A DNA stretch of 64,000 bases from positions 938,046 through 1,002,045 of the forward strand of contig PUQB01000027.1 of the NCBI GenBank assembly GCA_003024785.1. The letters are read 5' to 3'. This document shows positions 58,201-64,000 of this stretch, piece after piece. Source of the DNA: Selaginella tamariscina (Eukaryota; Streptophyta; Lycopodiopsida; Selaginellales; Selaginellaceae). The notes under the pieces are model-generated. The model worked only from the letters and a program-made list of their open reading frames with translations, did not search any database and was not told the DNA's origin. A program made the position numbers and the translations under genes. Every line of letters begins with the position of its first letter. Position 1 is the stretch's first letter.

Positions 58201-59560
58201 ATTACTTAAGTTTCATGATTAATGTTGATGCTCTTTCTCGAGTTCTTCTTCCATCTTCTCTATTTTCTTTTGTTTTTAAGGAGCTAGTTATTCCATCATC
58301 AGTGACTTTTTTAAATAAAGATAGTACCATTAACAATTGTTATGTTTAACATTTAATGTCCGCAAGGGATTTATCTTATTTAGATAAAGTTTTAAAGTTC
58401 AAAATGTTAAGTCGTAAATTCGAAGGCTTCGTGATGAGTTTGAGAATTTGTAACACTTGTTACATTTAAGCATTTACATTTTCAATACCACCTTCAGAAT
58501 GACCTTCTTTATTTTGCAAGGACTTGTTGAGTGATCATTTATAATTGGTGGTGCCTTCGGTCCTCATTCCATGCTTTTTCCATGTTTATTATGACTTTCA
58601 TGTTATTAACGGACATATGAGACATCGTCATATGATTGAGAAGCTATACAAATCTTTTTATTAGCTAAAGTTGTGAGGAAATGTGATTTAATATGTGCGT
58701 AATTATGTGTGGTACCAAGTTCACAATACTCCCCCTTGTACTTTGAAAGAATGGTTAGAGTCAATTATAATTTCTTGTATATTTAAGTTGGTGAGTTTAA
58801 TTTGATGGGACCTTTTTCATGGTTGATTGATGATAATGAGTATATTATTATCACTTTTGACTGCCTAAATAACTCATTAGATGGAAGTTAATGTTTTTGT
58901 TAGTGCAAATGCTTTTGTTGTTGGCCATTTCTCTTTAATTTAATAGTGTTTTAACATTCACGTTTGTAGTATATTTTCTTGGATAATGGTCCTACATTTA
59001 TGACTAAGGCATTTCATGTCTTGACATTTTGATTGAGGATATGCCACACTTTCATAAGTACTTATCATCCTTAAATAAATGGTTTGGTGGAATGGCTCAT
59101 CAAGATTTTCAAGAGGATGCTTTGCGAAGTATATAAATTTTCAATATTTTAATTAAGATGGTTATATGTCATTTCTTTGATATGTTTATGTCACTAAAGT
59201 ATAAAGTTCTGTTGGTACATCATTATATAAGTTTTATATACTCATAACCCAGTATTACTGACGGGGTTGGGTCTACTTTCGCACTTGCCATAAGCTGTTA
59301 ATGCTAAGTCTTGAAATTGATATTTAATAAGCATTCTTTCATTGGTCTGAACGGAATCTACAAAATGCTTAGGCTGCATATAAGTGAAACAATAACAACA
59401 CTACAATTGTTATTGTTGTCTACCTGTAAAGTACACAATGGATAAACTAGTGTTAGTTTTTTTTTCTCAAGCATGGTTTAATTAAGAGTCTCTTTGCTTA
59501 GTGAAAAGAACTATATTGAGTGTTGCAGTATGTAAGGCCATTTGGCACAACATTCAACCC
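58200..59560 (+). pseudogene. Decayed gypsy RNase H/integrase fragment
   Basis: Plus-strand NVDALSRVLL (58221-58250) is the end of a gypsy RNase H. A zinc-binding region remnant (RHRHMIEKLYKSF) is near 58620. LDNGPTFMTKAFHVL (58980-59025) and NGLVEWLIKIFKRMLCEVYK (59080-59135) are the integrase core around the second Asp and the Glu helix. Frame breaks and stops are frequent. Similar repeat phrases on both sides (about 57.75 and 59.78 kb) may be remnants of LTRs. Confidence 0.65.
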
Positions 59561-60386
59561 ATGTACAATGCTTAAAACATTTCGTGCAACTAGGTCAAAA
59601 ATTAGTTGTGTCACTTATAAATCCACTGGTGCCTCTTCTTATGTTTCAAATTCAAGCCCATTTACTAAAGAACCCTAACCACCTTCCATCCTTGTTAAAC
59701 GAGGGGATGATGTAGTGTAAAGTTTACGACAATAATATCGTATATTATTATTAGTATAGTGGGATTTTTGAATTGATTTTAACTTGAACCACTCACTCTT
59801 CTTATCTCTTTTTATATAAGTTAAGGTTTTGAACCACTCTAAGGTTTTTACACATTTTTATATTCAGACCTCTCGCATGTTTAAGTTTTAATTTAAAATT
59901 TTAATTAACCAAATCTAAATATATTTTAAAATAATGAAATATTCCTGTTATTATTTTATTATTTATTTTGGTAATTGAAATGAAAAAGAATGAAAATAAA
60001 TTAATTTAGTACATAGTAATTAGAACAAATAAAGAAATGTATTAAATATATATATATTTAATTATAGACGATAGAAATCACCTTTTTTGAAGACTTTGTA
60101 ATTTGTTTCTGTTTGAGTGTTGCTTAATGGCATCTTCTAGAAATAATTCACATCCATCTTGATCAGAGAACACATTATGACATATATGTGTGATTTAATA
60201 ATTTATATATGTTTTTGTTTAATGTCCACTCCTAACTAAAAGCTCACCAGACAATTTCATATTCAAGATAATAATAATAATAGTAATGAAAGGTTTATAA
60301 TTATAATTATAATAACAAAGACAATTTGTCGTTAGGAATTGGGAATGAAGTTTAAGTTTAAAAATGTGTGTTGAACGTGCCAAATG
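59561..60386. other. AT-rich intergenic DNA
   Basis: Contains 'tcactcttcttatctc'-type repeat phrases shared with 57.7-57.9 kb and short (AAT)n/(TA)n tracts. No gene was recognised. Confidence 0.45.
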
Positions 60387-62126
60387 TTATATATTAAAAC
60401 AAGCTTTAAACACCACACCTGTATGGTGACCGTATATACTTTCAGTGTATATCTGCTCTCCTTTTTGTACCATACCCAGCCTCTTATATATGTTTTCCAT
60501 CATCACATAGGCAGCCGCTACATCTTCTTCGTTTTCAATCCGAGACAGTGATGCACGAAATGCAACCTCGCCAACTTGAAGATTATTCCACTTTGTACAA
60601 GCCTCTAACAAGGTCATCCAGACAACACTGTCTCCTTTGAAAGGCATGCTGTTCACAAGCGATAACGCCTCTTGCAACCTGTTTACTCTCCCCAACATCT
60701 CACCTACATGTATAATGCTCCACAGTTGCGTGCATACCATACCTCGGCATGGATTCGAACCACCTTAAACCTTCTTCAACCTTTCCTGTGCGGCTACATG
60801 CCTGTGGTAGAATCATCAAAACCGTGACATTATTCATTTGCACACCAGCTTCCTGCATTCTCTTCACCGTTCTAAACGCTTGAGATGTATCACCAAGCAA
60901 GCTGTATCCCCCAAGCAGTGCAGTCCAAGAGACTATATCCCGACAACACATCCTGTTAAACACTTCTTCAGCAGCATCCATCTTGCCACATTTCCCGTAA
61001 AAGGCTACCAAACAGGTTGCCAGCATTTTGTCGTGTTCCAGACTGGTCTTGCAGATCCCATTGTGGATCCTCTGCCCCATATCTAGCTCCCCTAAGCCAG
61101 CACAAGCCTTGAGTGCTGCAACGAATGTAATATCGTCCGCTACACATTCATAACAACGAACAAGTTCAAAGCTGCCATATATTCTTCATTCTCTATGTAT
61201 CCAAGCATTAAAGAGTTCCACGAAACAACATCACGCAAGACCATCTTCTCGAAAACACTGTGGGCATCCCTCATGCTGCCACACTTGGAATACATGTCCA
61301 CTAAAGTATTTGTCACAAATATGTCTTTATCAAACCCGTCCTCTCTAGCTCGTCTATGTATGGCCATCCCCTTCTCTAGACAAGCATCCTTGTCTACGTG
61401 TTTGTTAGTTGCCAAGCTCGCACATGCATTGAGAGCAGCAGCAAATGTGAAACTATCTGGTCTGCAATCCATGCTAGCAAACATCCCCAACGCCACAACA
61501 CAATCTCCGGCTTCCACGTATCCTGCAATCAGACAGTTCCATGAGACAACATCGTGTTCAACCATGTTATCGAAGACAACCCGGGCATCGTCCATTCTAT
61601 AACACTTGCGATACATAATCACCAAGGTGTTTGCGACAAACACGTCTTTATCAAGCCCATGCACTCTGGCTCGTCTATGAATAGCCATCCCCCTCTGTAA
61701 ACAAGTATGTTCATCAGCTAGACATGCCCTGAGTGCAGCAAACAATGTTATACGGTTTGGTACGCAGCTCATACAGCAAAACATGTACAAAGACATCCAA
61801 TACTCCCCATTTTCCACATATCCAAAGATTAAGGCAGTCCATGAAACAACATCGTGCCGGCTCATGCTCTCGAAAACATCGTAAGCGTCATGCATGCTGT
61901 TGCATTTGCTGTACATAGATATCAGGGTGTGTGCAACGTATCTGTTGTTGTGACAGCCGGTTCGAATCGCATGATGATGTAAGAGCTTCCCTCGTTGCAA
62001 GTCGTTCCTCTTCCCGCATTCTTTAACGTCAGCAACCAGTTTCCCTATCCTAGCCTCCTCACTTTCTGCTCTGGCGCTTCTGAGTTGTGACTGAGCTTCT
62101 ATATTGCCTGGCACACACAAGCTCAT
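60387..62126 (-). pseudogene. PLS-class pentatricopeptide repeat protein, two frameshifts
   Basis: An intronless-looking minus-strand frame starts at ATG 62126 (MSLCVPGNIEAQ), possibly just inside an exon, since the preceding bases end in cag. PPR units such as YVAHTLISMYSKCNSMHDAY, HDVVSWTALIFGYVENGE, VFVANTLVIMYRKC and DVVSWNCLIAGYVEAGD repeat through 61140. After a frame break near 61146 comes VADDITFVAALKACAGLGEL, then IVSWTALLGGYSLLGD. After a second break near 60707 comes an E-like end (VAAAYVMMENIYKRLGMVQK). PLS-class proteins bind organelle RNA, often for C-to-U editing. No DYW domain is present. About 580 codons in total. Confidence 0.85.
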
Positions 62127-62135
62127 TTCCTGCAC

Positions 62136-62832
62136 AAAGTATGGCTAATTTGTAGAATACGGCGCCCAAAAACTCTCTCTCTTAAATAATGTAATGTTTA
62201 AAATTGAACGTTACATTTTAACGTTCCTACGAAAACACCTATACACTATACACATACAAATATATATCACTAACGTAAGGAATTACACTATGCTAAACAA
62301 CACAAAATGTACCCAATGAACCCTTAAAAATAGGGGCTTGTTCTACAGGTGTCCCAGAGTATGAACTCTTAAAGTTTTTAATTAAAATTAATTAATTATA
62401 AACTTTTATATAAAGGAAAAATTAAATATGTTATGTATTCTCATTAACCTTTAAGAACTTTTATACTCAGGTACGTGATTTAGGTTCCTTAACTTTTTAA
62501 AGTAAATTTTAAAAATGTTTAATTTTAAGATAAGAAAAAAGATTTAATGTGAAACCAATTTCGTTAATGGTTAAATCTTTTAAAATTTTGAAAAAACTGC
62601 TAATGTAAAACGATTTTCCCTTCGATTAAGGAATTTTATAAGTTAAGGGTCGGTGGAAATGTACTCTTATTTATTATTTTGTACTGTATTTCATTCTAAA
62701 GAAATTAAATAAATGATGTTCATGAAATAAATAACTCGTATTTCCCATATATAATACCAAATAGAGGTACTTCCTTGGATACATTTAGGGTTCTTGGGGT
62801 TTAGGGTTTTTGCGAGAGAGGCTATGGAATGA
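62136..62832. other. Short divergent intergenic region between two PPR genes
   Basis: 707 bp separate the divergent start codons (62126 minus and 62833 plus). Telo-box-like motifs (ttagggttc, gtttagggttt) lie at 62786-62808, just upstream of the plus-strand gene. Confidence 0.55.
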
Positions 62833-64000
62833 ATGCGGCCATTGGGACAGGTATTTGGCGAAGTCGTTCGCAATGCGCCATTTGTTGCTCCTAGGAAGGC
62901 CAAGGCACAGCATCTGGTGCAAATTCTTAAGTCCGAAGCCAGAGAGACGAGATTGTATGAATGGACGAGTCATTTCCCCATTCGAGATTCTGCTCTTGTG
63001 GGCGCTGTTCTTCGGGATGTTGGAGATGCAGATCTTGCGTCTTTCTTTTTCAGATTGGTCATTAAATCGGAGATGGGTGGATTCTCTCACACGAGTTTCA
63101 CTTATAATAGGCTCCTTGAGAGTCTTGTTTCTGCCGGTCGCCACAGAGAAGCATACAAAATCTACAAAAAGGTACGGTTTTTGCATTGTGTGTGTATGTG
63201 TGTGCGTATGTGTTCATTTGCAAGTACTTAACATATCTCAGAACCACGTACATTTCATTTGATACATTACACACGTACTCTTATGCACAGGATAAAATGA
63301 TTTGTACATATGAAATATACATGATGTGTTAACATGTGTATGTATACGTCTTCTTTGTATGCGCATATGCTGCCAACATATTTGTAACTATCTATGCGTA
63401 ACGTGTGTGTGGCTAACAAGACAGTTATGTTATTATAAATGCCGTAACTTTTCAAAACGTTTGTAGTATACTTACGATCACATACTATCTATTATTTTGT
63501 CTGATAATTATGAGAATGTGGAACTTGTCATATATAGTGTGGTTAATCTTTTTCTTTGCAGGAAATGCACGGGAGTTCACCACCGGATGGCTACACATAT
63601 TTTGTACTTATTCGTGCATTCTGCATAGCAAAAGAACTCCAAGGTGCCATGGATATCCTCCGGGACATGAAACAAAGGGAACTTCCTGTCACTCCCTCCA
63701 TTTATAACTTCCTTATCAACGCTCTTTGCAAATCCGGGGGGTGTCTGAGGTAACAATGCTTATAATATGTAATAGTATATATGTGTACGCACACATCCTT
63801 TCTCGTATGTGTATGATATAAGCTTTTTCAGGCCCTGGAGTTGTTTAAAAAGATGGACACCCAACCAGAGATTGTCACATTTAACACAATGATTGCGGGG
63901 CTTTGCAAGACAGGCAGAATAGACGAGGCAAAGGAGCTCTTAAACAGCATAAGCAAGTCCGGTCTGGCTGCAAATCTAATCACTTACAACACACTAATTA
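62833..64000 (+). CDS. P-class pentatricopeptide repeat protein, 5' part (runs off the window)
   Basis: Exon 1 is 62833-63171 (MRPLGQVFGEVVRNAPF ... EAYKIYKK, phase 0), exon 2 is 63562-63749 (EMHGSSPPDGYTYFVLIRAF, GAMDILRDMKQRELPVTPSI) and exon 3 is from about 63832 to beyond 64000 (ALELFKKM, PEIVTFNTMIAGLCKTGRID, NLITYNTLI). These are 35-residue P-type repeats without L/S variants. The N-terminus may be an organelle-targeting peptide, the usual location for this family. The exon 2/3 junction is off by one base: six G at 63735-63741 would have to be seven for exon 2 to end in a frame that reads KSGGVSE into ALELF. An upstream ATG at 62824 opens only a two-codon frame. Confidence 0.88.

Overview
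The window looks like nuclear DNA of a land plant. It is AT-rich, its genes are split by short GT-AG introns, it has many (TA)n, (CA)n and (CT)n tracts, and it carries plant-type genes: a VAN3-binding/auxin-canalisation protein, PLS- and P-class pentatricopeptide (PPR) proteins, and a DM13-DOMON-cytochrome b561 protein. The intron-containing P-class PPR gene and chromoviruses whose primer-binding sites look self-priming rather than tRNA-primed make a seed-free plant (lycophyte, fern or bryophyte) more likely than a seed plant. That last step is inference.

Left part (about 1 to 37 kb): transposon-rich DNA with no convincing intact host gene. It holds a 745-bp element with terminal inverted repeats; a complete but decayed minus-strand Ty3/gypsy chromovirus (2194-8727) with a solo LTR of another family inside its integrase (3508-3912, perfect 5-bp target duplication); a plus-strand gypsy fragment (9.6-11.0 kb); a hAT-like BED zinc finger (12.6 kb); an RNase H1/viroplasmin-type domain (15.1 kb); unrecognised decayed ORFs (16.7-22.9 kb); and a broken FCP1-like HAD phosphatase (23.2-24.2 kb). 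A Mutator-like element follows (25587-35887), with inverted ends and an 8/9-matching 9-bp target duplication. A second chromovirus (29186-35553) sits inside it and contains a roughly 188-bp tandem array grown from its chromodomain end. Another decayed gypsy RT lies at 36.3-37.1 kb.

Middle part (38.6-51.3 kb): four genes whose exon models join in frame without a lesion. They are an 11-exon minus-strand gene for a 922-aa protein with six RRM-like modules that I cannot place in a named family (38606-42900); a cysteine-type selenoprotein T homologue (43883-45719, minus); a TXNDC9/phosducin-like-3-type thioredoxin-fold gene (45868-47615, plus), whose start codon is 148 bp from the SelT start, so the two share a divergent promoter; and a VAN3-binding-protein-like gene (49388-51336, plus).

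Right part (54.2-64 kb): a DM13-DOMON-cytochrome b561 gene (minus), a PLS-class PPR gene (minus) and the 5' part of a P-class PPR gene (plus, running off the end). Each is broken by 1-2-nt frameshifts, most readable as lost bases and several of them in short homopolymers. A decayed gypsy RNase H/integrase copy lies between them at 58.2-59.5 kb.

The features most worth following up are the shared self-priming layout of the two chromoviruses, the six-module RRM-like protein with its duplicated two-module unit, the nested MULE/chromovirus with the chromodomain-derived array, and the cluster of frameshifts at the right end.
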